DNA from: Psococerastis gibbosa
Taxonomy: Eukaryota > Arthropoda > Insecta > Psocodea > Psocidae
Length of the DNA: 64,000 nucleotides
Assembly (NCBI GenBank): GCA_963971405.1
Contig: OZ020489.1
Coordinates: forward strand, 18,254,290-18,318,289
Direction: 5' to 3'
The position numbers and the translations under genes are program-made. Below are positions 38,064 through 51,400 of the stretch, in pieces. Numbering within the stretch: position 1 is the stretch's first letter; each line of letters opens with the position of its first letter. The notes under the pieces are model-generated. The model searched no databases and was not told the origin of the DNA. It saw only the letters and a list, made by a program, of their open reading frames with translations.

Positions 38064-40307
38064 TCACGGGATTCGAAACGGCACCACAACGTCTTCTTTA
38101 TGGGCAACTTTAATTTGGGCCACAGCTTCTGTCAGGTTATCCACAGCTGTCGAGATCTAAAAACAATAATATTGAATTAGGTATATAGAAGTAATTATCA
38201 TCTATTAAGTCACGCACAAACCTACTTACCTCCCTACTTAAGAAAGGTACTTATTGAAATTGCCTAGTCAAACCACGGATGGTCTGCATGGGTACCATAA
38301 GTGTTAAATATGGACTGCCAGACAACTATTGAATCCCTGAGTTACTCAGGATTTCTTTTTATCTTAGGTATATAGAGAAATGTAACTGTCAACATCCATC
38401 ACAGTTCAAGACCGTAGCCAGGACTTTTTTCGGGGGGGGGGGGGGGGTTAGAAATTTCATTGGATATTACATAGTAGTTTTTATTTTTTCTCTCAAAATC
38501 CGATTCTATCTAGTATCAAGACATTTCATTTCGGGGGGGGGGGGGGTGGTTTAAACCCCCATGAACCCCCCCTTGGCTACGGCTTTGTCACAGTTGTATT
38601 ATGTGCACACTCAATTCCATTTTATAGATGAACCAGTCCATAGCTCATAGATTCAGTACAGCCGTTACTATAGAAACGCGGAAAGTGATGAAAATCATTA
38701 TTACCAAAATTAAAGTTTCTGGAGAAATGGGTTCAGCCGCAAGGTGCTGGAGTGGTGATGGAACATCTATTAATATAAGGCCAGGCTTGGCAGGAGGCGA
38801 CCACCGGAGCAACCCGTTGAGCCGCGCGCCGTACGCCTTCATGCGCTCGTAGTACTCGTGTTGCTCAAGGTCGTGGATGTCTAGAGCCCCGACGTCGATC
38901 ACGTTGGTAGCCGTCTGATGAAGTATCCGATTGAGTGCTGACTGTTCATCCTTTCGAGGCAATGCACTGGATGATCTTGATGAGTAGTCACCATCACTAA
39001 AATTTAAAATAATCCAATTTATATGCATGCATCATACACTATCAAAACCTCAGCCTTTTAGCTGATTCAAGTCCTGAGCGAGCTAATTTAAGCAAACATG
39101 AATGGACGTCTAGAAGACAAATGCCAAGCAATCCAATGCCAAGATTTAATGAACTACGAGGCCTATTACATTCAAGCACTCTGGCTCAAAGCTGTCCGTT
39201 TTACACGAGCCTTGAAACAAAGCAGAAAATGTAGTAGGGGAGGGATTACAAACAATAACCTGTCGGGTTGGAGTTGGGTTCTTCACATGAAGATAAATGT
39301 TATGACTTTACCGACGGTCCCATATGCAATGATATATAATATTTGTCACACTTAAATCACCACGTGCATATGCACTATTAATAAATTAAAAAATGAGAAA
39401 AAACTCGTACAGATACAGTTGCAGAGGCATCTTGAACAAAATAGAATTAGAACCCTATTTTTATCCAAATTTAAATTAAATTACCTCTGGACTCTAGTTA
39501 AACTGCTCGAGCTTCCACTGATTGGGTCTGTTAACAAATGGGTTCTCTCACTGCTCTCATTTCCCTAGAATAAAAACATCAAAATTTAGGCTAAATGTTG
39601 GAATTGTACAAGAGACAAGTTAATGATCATTGTTAGTTTATTGTATTGAATAACATAAAATAGATGAGAGAAAAATGCATATTTTATAGAACTACAAAAG
39701 ACGCTTACAAAAGGTCTGCCAAGGCACGGAACAGAGGTACCTGAAAGCTGAAAAGTGGAACAGTACTGCCAAAATTAGACGGATGGTAGACCACCGCCGT
39801 CGCAAACTTAGCATTTTTATATTATAAACTGTATATTTTTTTGTTACTCCCTATCACTAATTTGGTACGGGAAAATGCTTGCGCCCAACCGATCAAATCT
39901 TTAAAATCATGGACCCAACCAATCAAAGCATTGCATCTAGAAGTTATTTTTCTTTCGATTCCTACACGAAAGGTGTCCATTGTGATGTCACATCCTTCAT
40001 CCTTCATCGTTGCACAGACAACATATATTTTTTTTTTAATCAACTGCTATGACATAGCTTTAAGAACATTATGCATGCAGCTATGACCATATATGTATGA
40101 ATTAGCTTTCAATAGCCAAAACGTTTTGAAAGAAGCCGTGAAATTTGATGTACTTGTTTATATTATAAGCTGATATACTGATTCAGTGATTTGCCTCTAA
40201 TAATAATGGTATTTTCTAAGGCTAGAACAAGTTAGGGTAACTTATAATTTATTTTATTTTACCTGGGCTGCATTACTCTCACCACAACAACTGTAGCACA
40301 AACCCAT
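38064..40307 (-). CDS. Lamtor1: LAMTOR1 / p18, Ragulator lysosomal anchor
   Basis: Membrane anchor of the Ragulator complex, which recruits Rag GTPases and mTORC1 to late endosomes and lysosomes. Four minus-strand exons: 40307-40263, 39564-39485, 38996-38705 and 38156-38064 (TGA), 169 residues against about 161 in human. Exon 1 encodes MGLCYSCCGESNAAQ: Gly2 for N-myristoylation and Cys4, Cys7 and Cys8 for palmitoylation, the known lipid anchor. Exon 2 has ERTHLLTDP, equivalent to the acidic/dileucine segment. Exon 3 holds the core KDEQSALNRILHQTATNVID and LEQHEYYERM. Exon 4 encodes the C-terminal helix (VDNLTEAVAQIKV) and the end VVVPFRIP, matching the family tail. The 15-codon first exon is easy to miss. 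Intron 3 holds a 181-bp hAT-type MITE. It diverges from NARS2. Confidence 0.94.
38407..38587. mobile_element. hAT-type MITE with 8-bp duplication, LAMTOR1 intron 3
   Basis: 181 bp between exact duplications TCACAGTT (38399-38406 and 38588-38595). Ends CAAGACCGTAGCCAGG and CCTTGGCTACGGCTTTG are inverted with small differences. Two long poly-G runs (38432-38448, 38535-38547) lie inside. The 8-bp duplication and GTAGCCAGG ends fit the hAT superfamily. Confidence 0.8.
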
Positions 40308-40592
40308 AACACCGCAGTTTACTAATTTGTTCTGAATACTTTGACTCAAGCAATGTAGTTTGGCAAAATACTGAATTCAATTTAAAATTGTCACAACAGC
40401 ATTATTTTGTTTGTAAATTGTAATCTTTCCTTCTTTACTTTTTTAGCATGGCGGCTAGTGAGGATACATTTCAAAACTAATTTTGTTTTACAACCCTTAT
40501 AAGACAAACATAATATGTAAATATGAATTACATTTTAAAGAACTTTAAACACGCTTAGTTGCATCTTCTGCCACGTAGTTTTTGGTTTGAAA
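40308..40592. promoter_or_regulatory. Divergent promoter region, LAMTOR1 / NARS2
   Basis: 285 bp between the two start codons on opposite strands, the shortest of the three divergent spacers in this window. No TATA box at a convincing distance and no CpG-rich block. Function as a shared promoter is inferred from geometry alone. Confidence 0.45.
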
Positions 40593-43500
40593 ATGGCCAC
40601 TCTCCATAGAGAAATTAGTCAAATTTTTCGAAGGAAGAAAGTTATTATTCAAAATACAAATAGGTGTCGAGAGTCAGTTCATCACATTTTGAATAATAAA
40701 TACCCACAAGAAACCAAAACAGTTAAGGTAATTACGTTCATTTAAGAAATAATTTCGGCTTTATAGTAGCAGAATGTAAAGAACCGGTACGAGTGAGGTA
40801 CCGTAGCATACAGTATATATAATATGCTTTTCTATTTATCTATTGTTTTATTAAGTAACGAAACAGATCATCATTAGTCTTATGGTAAATAATTGTCCTA
40901 TTGTCAATTTTCATTTGTTCGACTGGATTAATCGATAATAAGACAACCAAATCATATTTTCAATAACACAATATAGATACAAAGATGTCATTTAAATATA
41001 AAAAATAATAAATTGAGAAAATAAAGCAGTTGAGCTCAAGCATGAATTCAAATATTGACCCTCCAATATAATATAAATTATATGATAATACAAAAATATT
41101 AATAACAATAATAGTATGGTATGTTAAACAATGAATTTGACACCGGATTATGTCAATAATTCCTTTAAAAAAATATTGATTTCTACTAAATCAACGTTTA
41201 GATCAACAATTGGTTCCTGAACAAGACGTATATTCGGAATTCTCAGAGTCTGGACTTCTCCCTGACCCTTCGTCCGCTCCCAGCTAGATAATTTTATAAA
41301 TTACAATATAGGGTTTCGTTTGGCTCCAAAATGAACGGGAAACGCGCCCTTGAAGTATGTCCCAGCACGCCTGTAACACCCTGTATAATATGTATATGTC
41401 TAAAGACTTAAAATTTTTGGAAAGAATTACTGATTACAAATTTGGTTTTAAATTGTTTTTAGGGATGGGTAAAATCTCTACGAAAAATGAAAGACTTCAC
41501 CTTTGCCGATGTGAGCGATGGATCATGCTCTGACAACTGCCAGCTTGTTATTCCAAAAGAGTTGAAACTTTCAGGTTTAACCCCAGGCTCCTCCATTGCA
41601 GCAACGGGCCAGTTGCAAAAAAACTCCAAAGGACAAACCGAGCTATTCACCACAACTGTTACGGTAGTGGGGGATAGCAATGCTTCTCCAAATTATGAGT
41701 ATCCATTCTCCATGAAACAGAAACATAGTCATGACTACAGCCGCCAATATCTGCATTTACGCCCTAAGCTCTCACATTTTCAAGCCTTGTTGCGTGTTCG
41801 ACACAGGGCAACTATTGCAGTGCATACATTTTTCGATAGTCAAGAATTTTTTAATATTCACACGCCGATCTTAACTTCTAATGACTGTGAAGGAGCTGGA
41901 GAAGTTTTCAAAGTATTGCCAGTAAGTCAGAACCTGATTAATTCAATGAAAAATAAAGGGCAGCCGGATGATGAAGCGTTTTTTGGGGAGCCTAGTTTTC
42001 TGTCCGTGTCGGGGCAGCTGCATTTGGAAGCAATTTCAAGGTAATTTTGTCTGATATCAAATCAAATCAAATTTATTATTAAATCAAATCAAATTAACAT
42101 TTACAATATTAAAAAAGAAATGGAGGAGGGGCCCAAAGGAAAAGTCCCGTGCTGGGCCCCCCTTTAAAAGTACAAGTGAAAAATTAGCACAAGTGAAAAT
42201 TAGTTAGATATAGATACTAATAAGCTGATTAGTGAACTGAATCTGCCATAAAAGGTGTATTGTTGAAACCTAGAGTGGGGGTAAAGACCCGCACTTCTCA
42301 GGTGAACCCACCTAAAATAGCATCAGGGCTGGTGATCAAGACCTTCTCCCAAACGTCTGCAAATGCATGTGTGCAACGACCAGCACAGGCAGTTGCCCGC
42401 TAGCTCAAGTTTTTTGTTATCAAAGTGGAGGAAGCCGATCAACTTTAAGCGCTCTCTATACCTTTTTGAACACCTAACATTGTTCTCTAATACACCATCT
42501 TTAGTACGATCAACATATTAGGTCTTGCAACAATCTGACTTCAATTACCAGTTGATGCTCACTAGGGCGAAGTCTCCCGATAAAAGCTCACAATTTTCTT
42601 CATCGGTTAAACGAGCCAGTTTAAAATCCTCAGGATGGACATTTGCTGTCCAATGGATACCGAACATCGTCGGAATAGCTGGAAACGAAAAGGCAGACCA
42701 GCTAGCTAAGATAGACACAAGTGCAGCGAATTTGGCAGTTCCTCTTAACGCAAATTAGTGCTAAGCAGGTTATTAACAGCGCATTAACCAGAAGATATAA
42801 GTACACTCTATCAACCAGCGTAGCAGGACAGGAAACTTTGGTAAAAAATCCTTTACCACATGATCTACCAAGAGCTGCTTTTATCACCCGTTTTCGCTGC
42901 GCAACTGGCCACGACTCACCTGTTTTGCCAAGACCTGGCTGTTTCACTCTGCCGCAACGGACGCATGGATACGATATTTTATCACTATACTGGCAGGCGC
43001 GGCACCAGATGGAGGTAATGCCAAGAGTGGACGTTGGATAAAGTAAAGTAAGATCATCGGTTGATTGAACTTCAATTAGAATCCGTGCGGGGTTTCGCCC
43101 CGCTGCGGCCGGCTAGTCCAGTACATCTATTATTTTTCACCAAACCTCAACCATTTCGAAAGGGGAAACAACTGGATATGTGCTGTAAGATAGATCATGC
43201 TTCGAATTCCATCTGAAGAAATTTATTAATTTGATGTCATATTTCTTAAAAAAAAAAGTCCACGAGAAACTACAGTTCAAGCGTCAAAAACATACTTTTC
43301 CTATTTATTTCTTTTTTTTTTAGTAAAAGTGAACTATTCTAATAGCCGTCAGTGTATTTTCTTGTAAATATTACTTAACGATTCAATAATGGCCTGTTTC
43401 CTAACCTAATGGAGTGTTTTGTTTTATATTACAGAAGCTTCTGCAAGGTATATTCGTTTAGTCCAACATTTCGGGCTGAGAACTCAAAATCGAGGCTGCA

Positions 43501-44673
43501 CCTATCAGAATTTTATATGATTGAAGCGGAACAAGCTTTTGCTAACGATTTATTTACAATTTTACGAACAATTGAGGACTTCGTCAAATATTTGATAACA
43601 ACCTTGCTAGAGAAAAGCCGAAAGGACCTGGAAATAATTGCTAAATACGACGCAGTGGACATCAAAAATCATATATTGCAACTAGAAAAGCTAACCGAAA
43701 ATAAATTCTTGACAATTAGTTTCAAGGAAGCTGTTGATATCTTTGAAAAACATACAGATGAATTTAGAACTTCCCATTGTCCCAATGAAGGCTTCACAAA
43801 AGAACAAGAGCTCTTTTTAGTAAAACATGCTGGAAACATACCCATTTTCGTCGTTGATTGGCCTAAATCATTGAAACCTTTCTACATGAAGACGTCTGCA
43901 TCGCCTGAGACGGTAATAATTATTCTTTTTTTCTCTTCTTTCGGGAGCACGGTGACTTGATATTGCAATTGTTGAGGACAAGCTGATTTATTGAATTCAC
44001 CCGTACTGTGAGAAACAGAGACAACTGCCTATGTAGTGGCATAACGACGGTCTATATATATTTTGATGGGCTAGTTCCTAACAGCTAATATTAGGCGTGG
44101 CGTCGGACGTAACATTTTTGGTATCAGGCGTAACCTCTGAAAACTTCATTTAGGGTGATAGAAAGTTAACAATTAAAGTATCTACAAATAATGGTGGTAC
44201 TGAGTGTCCCACATCGCCCCCCCCCCCCTCCCGTCATTTTCGTGGAAATGCGCTTCAGAGAGTTGGGATTAAGTTATATTATTATAATAATAATGCGTGT
44301 ATTTATCAAAAAAACATTACAAATTTTACTAAACCGGTGCCAAAACGGCGCGTTGGGATTGTAGCTTGAGTTAATTTATAGCCTATATTGTGTGTCGTTT
44401 TAGGTGTCTGCGGTAGACCTACTCGTTCCAAATGTTGGGGAATTGTGTGGAGGCAGTCTCAGAGAAGATAATTTCGAATTATTGCAAACTAAGCTTCAGT
44501 CTTTAAAGCTAGTCAATGAGCTACAATGGTACCTGGACTTGCGAAGATTTGGTAATGTGCCAACTGGTGGCTTTGGTATGGGTTTTGAGAGATTCCTACA
44601 GCTTATTACTGGTCTAACAAATATTAAGGACACAATACCTTTTCCACGGTGGCCTCACAACTTGCGTATGTAA
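40593..44673 (+). CDS. NARS2: Mitochondrial asparagine--tRNA ligase (NARS2)
   Basis: Class II aminoacyl-tRNA synthetase that charges mitochondrial tRNA-Asn. Four exons: 40593-40727, 41463-42040, 43435-43912 and 44404-44673 (TAA), 486 residues against 477 in human. The first exon is a basic, acid-poor leader ([16 protein letters not shown]), consistent with a mitochondrial targeting signal, and is why the start is at 40593 rather than the internal Met at 41487. Exon 2 begins the OB-fold anticodon-binding domain ([20 protein letters not shown]) and includes catalytic motif 1 ([16 protein letters not shown], about 177-192). Motif 2 is [19 protein letters not shown] (from about 246), and motif 3 is GFGMGFERF (about 453-461). 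[11 protein letters not shown] and LKPFYM are also family hallmarks. Intron 2 holds retrotransposon pieces. The stop codon lies 25 bp before a hairpin element. Confidence 0.96.
42050..42500 (-). mobile_element. LINE 3' end with (AAATC)n tail, NARS2 intron 2
   Basis: TCAAATCAAATCAAATTTATT at its low-coordinate end is a reverse (TTTGA)n tail. GGGGCCCAAAGGAAAAG and GGGCCCCCCTTTAAAAG resemble the 3' region of the 27318 element. On the minus strand, coding-like text (GTGTTCAAAAAGGTATAGAG) lies upstream. Confidence 0.5.
42525..43050 (+). pseudogene. LINE RNase H and C-terminal remnant, NARS2 intron 2
   Basis: Frame 42525-42758 ends with [20 protein letters not shown] and DQLAK, the last part of an RNase H domain. 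Frame 42721-43041 continues with [39 protein letters not shown] and a stop that begins a (TAAAG)n tail. One frameshift separates the two frames, and the Cys-rich middle is deleted. Confidence 0.7.
43080..43120 (+). mobile_element. Possible Helitron 3' terminus
   Basis: GCGGGGTTTCGCCCCGC forms an 8-bp GC hairpin (43087-43103) followed after nine bases by CTAG and then T, the layout of a Helitron end (hairpin, CTRR, T). No matching 5' end found. Confidence 0.35.
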
Positions 44674-44698
44674 TTGCCGACCGATCTTCTTTTCCTTA

Positions 44699-45084
44699 GG
44701 CGCCCATTCCACCGACCGGCTAGGGCTATTTACAAACACAATGACGTGGTAGCAGACATTCAAGATTTAGGCGGGTCTGCCACCGACCTCGCATTGCAGA
44801 ATTGACGGAAATGTTTATTTTCCTCTATGCCATAGTTAAAATTGATCAATGATCATACAGTAAAATCACAAACAAGCAAACTAAAATTAAAAAATGGCGT
44901 CATGGGATATGTTAAGTACAAACATTTTAATAGATTTCTATAAAAAGGAAAATTCTAATTTCCTTCAATGTCATTTGGATTCTGCAATGCGAGGTCGGTG
45001 GAAACGCCACCTAAGTCTTGAATATCTGCTACCACGTCACCGTTTTTGTAAATAGCCCTAGCCGGTCGGTGGAATGGGGGCGCC
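44699..45084. mobile_element. Composite foldback element after NARS2
   Basis: 386 bp with TTA on both sides (44696-44698, 45085-45087). The outer arms GGCGCCCATTCCACCGACC and complement run to the core TGACGTGGTAGCAGACATTC, where an F1 hairpin (about 44772-45012) occupies the loop. The centre (TAGTTAAAATTGATCAATGA) is the inverse of the 16034-16419 composite. Starts 26 bp after the NARS2 stop. Confidence 0.85.
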
Positions 45085-45442
45085 TTAATGAATTCCTTAG
45101 TCAAGTTTTAACTTTCCAGTGCACTTTCCCATTCGAAAACAAAGTAAGGGTGCATATAAAGGATCCTTTAGGCAAAAAAACGTCTATGCATGCCACCCTA
45201 ACTCTCCCTCATTCATAAAGATATTCAACCTATTTATTCTGTAAATTGACCCATGATACTGGATTATATTCCGCATCCAGTGACATCTAATACAGAACGC
45301 ATAGTAGTTTTTCCCTCTTAGTTATTTGCCCTATTGCATTAGGTAAAATAAGTGAGCGTGGTTTCAAGCAGTCAAGCTCGGAGGCTATCGAAATTGTTAT
45401 AAATTATTATTTTAATGATTTTCAAAATATGTCTAAACGCTT

Positions 45443-48400
45443 TTATCTTTCCGGCCACAGTTGCTGAGATAGAAACGTTTTCTTGGCGTGAGGTTCCGTC
45501 AGGTACATAGCGTTCCATGTCCGCGCAGGTATTGGAATGACTCTGTAGCCCATCATCTCTAGATGGCGTTGGCGCATCTGTTGATGCCCTTTTAGCTTTC
45601 GATTTATGGACGTGAACTGCTGCTCTGAGTGTAGAAGAATTGCTAGCCTAAAGGAAAAATATACCGGTTATAAAATCCCTTTGCGATGATTTAAAGATGC
45701 TTATAATGAAATACTGCTCAGGCAAAATATCAACAAAATCGTTGTCGATGGGTTTTCAGTGATATCGATACTTTCCAGTTTCCTTGTTGAAAAGCATAAT
45801 TTAAAATGGATAAAAACGCTTAAATATTCTCACAGGAAGCATGGGGGGGGGGGACCATCGGAAACCTATACCTGTATGTTCGCTTCTCAGGATGGCCCAA
45901 AAATCCGCCCTTGAGTTTTATATCGCTCACCATAAGCACTTCACATAAGGAATAACTTGATTTGAGTGTAAACCAAGGGCGGATCCAGTAGAAAATTTAG
46001 GAGGTCACAGGTTGTTTGTAAGTTTAAAAGGTAATTTTTTTTGTTGAAAATTTGGGTTTTATTCATTTTTTTGTACTATGTATCTTATGAATCATTTAGG
46101 GGGGGGGGGGGGTCCCAGTGTAAAAGGTAATTTTGTTGAAAATTTGAATTTTTATTCATTTTTTTACTATGTATCTTATGAATTTACTCATTTAGGGGGG
46201 TCATGACCTCCCCTCCCCCCCTCGTGGATCCGCCCTTAGTGTGAACCTATCAATGTTTTCTTTATACCGGCACAATTATCAAGAATTAGAAAGGGTCACT
46301 CACCTTTGCTTTGCTTTATGTACTTCCGGCTTTAGTAAAGGTTTCCCCAGATGATCTAAGAGAATAAGGAAATTAATTTTATAGCCATATGGACTGTAAA
46401 TGTTATGTTGGATAACCTTTTCATTGCCTAGAATAATCGTCAAGTATTTTTGAACGTCTTGATGTATTGGAGTCAGTAGAACAGGATCTGGAAAAAGGAA
46501 GCAGATTTTAAAGACAGCACACATCCTCTTCGTAATAGTAGGTACCCCACCCCCCGATGGTTAAGGAGGCCTATATTAACAAAAGAAAATAGCAACATTT
46601 ATTAAAAATACACGAATTAATTATCATTATTATAAGAAGCAGTATCTTCGATTCCTTTTCTGTTTAACCAGATTAAACTGTGGATTGTTTTATGTATCCT
46701 ATCTAACTAATACATTATGGAATTAGTATGTGCAGATTTTTGCCCTCACAATTAATTAGAAATGGTTTATACCGTGCTCCATTCGCTACCCACCTTACCC
46801 CGTGCAAAGTGTTTTGACTATACTACTGTAGTAAATGAACAGGAGAGGCAGGTAGGTACCCACGGCAACGTAAAAAAAACATCAATGAGCCTAAATACTA
46901 ACATAGGATATTGTATTATGTCTATATGTATCTATATGTACTGTATATGTCTATATTCGTTGTAGAGAAGCCTGATTAGTATCATTCTCTGAAAAGAACT
47001 TCATCGGAAAATGTGAACTTACCCAATGATGAAATTTCTTCGCAGTATTTCGCATGGAACCAAGGCACATCAAGTTGTGGCAGATCTAGACAGACACTTC
47101 TATTCAGTTCCATTAGTGTATATCTTACCCTGACTGGGTATGTAGCTTTGCTGTAGCAATGACTTAATTCTTCATCAATCCTTTCCAAAAAGCTAACAGA
47201 AAATATATTACTGACTATGTCCGCAGGAAATTTATGAAAGAAACTCAGAGCGAGACTCAACTGAATGATTGTAAGACTATTCAATCGACCTTTGTCCCTG
47301 AAAAATAGAAATGTTAATAACTTATTTATTGGTATTTGAATAATCTCAATAGCTCTTCTTCAACATAAAATTGCGTACGTAATTTTGGAAGATTAGATCG
47401 CCCAAACATCTATTTGTTATTCTTATTTCTGTTTTTTTTTTTTTTTTATGGACGTAGGCCTACATGTAGTGTCGGCCGGCCGCCAAACCAAGTTGAATCC
47501 AGCGGACCAGAGCAAGTTCAAAGCTGCAGATAACTTGGTCGTGTGGACAGTGCCGGTAGGGAAACATGGTAGGACTTGTCCTGGTCACCTCCGAACTAAT
47601 CGTGTGACTTCACTGTGTTTCCCAAGTGGTTCGGAATCCACTATAATCAGGAGGTCCACTGTCCTATGGGCTGGCGTAGGACAGTCAAGTCGGGGTCGCT
47701 CTATGGGCCCAAATTTGAGGCCTAAGTCGTTATTAACCCGACGAACACTACTACTACTACTACATGTAGTGTGGCCCATTAAACCCCATCGGTTTTCGGA
47801 CATTATTGGTTTTGTTTCCGAATGAATTTTTAGCCAATGGCAAAATCGTTCACTGCTCGATGTCAACCCACACCGACAACAAGTGCCAATGTGCAAGCTT
47901 ACCATTGACATTGCAACAGGTGTTAGCACGACTTAACGAAGTATGAGAACGAGTCCATTAAGGTTGTTGTTAATAATGGTTGTTTATTGCGTTAATGACA
48001 ACTGGCCTATAATAATAGAGCCATTTAAAAGGGAAATGATGCATTATAGATACCTCCAAATTGTCCACATTCATTGTTATTCCTTGCGAACAAATTCAAT
48101 GGAACAACATTGGGTATTGTACTGTACAAAAACCTACCTAATGAAACCTACCTCACTAGTAAACGTGAACACGTGTCAGTGAAGGCATCTCCCAATGAAG
48201 GAGTAAACCCAAGAAAAAATGATGTAGTCAGTACGCGTTCTGCAGTTTCAGCCAAAACGGAATCCTCATGATCGACTATGTACTTGGCCATGCTGTCCAT
48301 AACATTGGGAAGTAAACAGCTCAATCCAGTTAGACTGAACGACAGATCGCGGACTATTCTTGAACAAATAACTGGGTTTGTGTTCTCTAGTCTACAAAAA

Positions 48401-51400
48401 AATACATATTAATAATTATAATTAATAACGACTACAATACAATATTTGAATTTAATGAAGATCGTTGAAGCCGCTTTTTAAAAAAATCATTTTTAGCCTG
48501 CTTTTTAGGGCCAAAACACCAAAAACGTTTTCGTGAAACTACACGAAATTTTTCTTAGAAAATCACCGAGTAGTTACTCACAAATCAACGAATAGACAGA
48601 ACAAAAAATACTTTTTGGGTTTCTGGGACCTCAAAACGTTTAAATATGTTGAAAACATTTTGACCATCACGAAGCTTTTCGCAACTTCCGCGTGCCAAAT
48701 CACAGAACAACATAATGTATGCCAAATCGTCCGCGTGTACCCATACGGCAAATAATCGAGCGCGCAATACGGTAGGCTATCTCTATAGTTCATCAATGTA
48801 TCATGATGTTGGACACAAGGAGGGCGGACATGAGAAGATCTTGTGCACGCCGAACATGTGGGCACTAGCTTCAGGGGCATTTCTGAGACATCAGGCAGTG
48901 GGCATCACCTGAGCTGGAAGCCCTGTACTAAGAAGTAAGAAGTAAGTATCAATGTATCATAAATGATACGATAAATTTCTATTAAAGAACCGGTCCGAAA
49001 TTACTCGAATATGCCTTCCAATTTATCAATTAGTGGATACAGAAAATGAGTAATAGAAATCATCGATAGAAAGGTTTCGCAGAAAAATTAATTTTTAGTT
49101 AGTTTCCATTAAAATTTAGTTATTTTTATATTTTTACCCCTAGAAGCAAATTATCAAAGGGCAAGCGACCTCCCGCATTTTATTAACATTAATAACGACA
49201 ACAATATGTGAATTTAAAAAAAATCGTTGAAACCGTTTTTATAATAATAATTTTTATTTTATATTTTATTTTTATTTAATTATAATAAAAATAATTTATT
49301 TTTTATTTTTCCGAGAATAAAACCCTCCGAAATTGAGTTAACCCAAAATAAAATAAAATTCTTTCGAGGCATGATTTTTGTGAACCTACATGCCAAATTT
49401 CATCAAAATCGACCAAATAGGGCTAGTTTGCCCGGAAATCGATGAACAGGCAGGCAGGCAGTAAAAACCACTTTTATGGGTTCCTGGGACCTCAAAACGT
49501 GTAAATCCGTTGAAATCTCGGAATCGAAAATTTCGACCATCACAAAGCTTTCCTTATACTACGTATAAATTGGAAAGCAATAATAAAGTACTTTTAAATC
49601 ATGCTTATTGTGAAATTATCCATGCGGTACTCGGGCTGATGGCAGACTTGTCTAATTCAAAACTTTTATAAGTAAAAGAATTGCAATATGCCCGCAGCTC
49701 ATTCTTAATACCGCCTTACCGGTGAGCTAACGTATGCAGTAAAAGCGAATCCGGACTGGCTCGACGATTGTGATAGGTTCTCAGCAATGAACTCATCTCC
49801 GTAATTGTCAAGTTCTTATCTTGCAAATGTCTCCAAGCACACTCGTTCAAGCATGTGTCCAATTCTACTAGTTTTTTCATTAGCACTGTGAAACGTCAAA
49901 AAATATTGATTTAATTTTTAATTTGCAACAGTTTGTAATAAAAAATTGAAAGACTTAATAAAAATTAAAAACGCCGTGGCATTGCAACCCATTTGGTACA
50001 CCAAATAAATGAGTATCACCCAAGACCAAAGTAAGTTTGGGAGTAAATAAATCTTGACTTCTTGTTGTTGTATTACTAAGCCAACCTAGCGGAATTAGGG
50101 CTATAAAGCCCTCTCTTACACTCAACCAGGATGACCTAGGACCGCCTTACATGCCCTCCGAAGCATGGTCAGAAAATAAAGGCAGTGTGGTACTCAAACC
50201 AACAACCTTTCGGGTGAAAGTCGGAGTCCGTACCACTACTCTACAGGTCCTGACAAGGAAGGTTATTTCGAATCAAATACAAATTTTCAGAACTGGCAAA
50301 TTAGATCAATGCAAAAACAAAGAAAACATGGCTCCTTACCCTAAAAACATATATAAATAATATAATAATATATAAAAATGCGTTCATAAACTTTGTTGAA
50401 TATTTGCAAAATATATAGTAATATCTGTTCCGCTTGTACGATTGCGTCTACATAAAAAACCGTTGCTGTGTTATGTAATCTATTCATAACTTACTCGCTA
50501 AGTCGCTTGCTATATTCACTTTTAAGGTAAGTAAAATAAGCCATAACAAATTTCGAAATCAAAAATAATCTTATAAGTCGTATAAAACAGATTAGTAAAA
50601 GAACATTTTCATGGACCTACCCGATGGAATTTGTCTTTTACGCGTAAATTCAAGCATAATTTCAACTCCACGTGAGAGAAGAACACATTCCACTTTGTCC
50701 AACTGAGTCTTCACAGTGAGAAGCTTGTCAATGGCACTGACGATAGTCTGGACATCCCTGCAATAGGCTAAGAGGAAGCTTACACCTCTTGCTAACTTGT
50801 CAGGCGTATAACTAGAACTGCCGATTTCAATCTGGACAAATAAAATTTGAAACCTAACTTCAGATTAGCCAATAAAAGGTAAGACGTGATCCTCTCAAGT
50901 TACAAATACTATCGTAATTTCCGTACAAAATCGGAGCGAGTCACTGAGAGCGGGTTCGAGAGGAACAAAACCACAGCAGTTAACCCGCCGAGACCCGAGC
51001 CAGCATCGAACGCCTACTATAGAAAAACTACGTTGAGTTGACCCATACGTCACAGCAAAAAATCCGGGTCAGTTGACTAAGGCATACTGTGCAAGTGTTG
51101 TACGAACAACCCATCTTAATATTGATGTATACAGTATACAAAAGCTTCTATCGCATATACATATATCATTAGTAAGATGGCGGTTGTTCAATTAACATTT
51201 GAACAGTTTGCCTCAGTCAACTGACTGGGATTTTTCTGTCGTGACGCATGGTTCAACCCAGCATAGTTTCACTATAGGTACAGCCATACTATTACAACGT
51301 TGAGCAGCACAACATATCGATCAATTTCTCATCTCAACTGTGCGAGTTGTCCGGTACCGTAAAAATGTGTGAATAGGGGCGCATAAGAGAATCGAGGCAA

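Noticed and set aside
38628-38852. Plus-strand ORF over LAMTOR1 exon 3
   Set aside because: Antisense shadow of a confidently assigned exon.
41487-42044. ATG at 41487 as the NARS2 start
   Set aside because: The frame is open upstream to an acceptor at 41461-41462, and an upstream exon at 40593 supplies an in-phase leader. The Met is internal.
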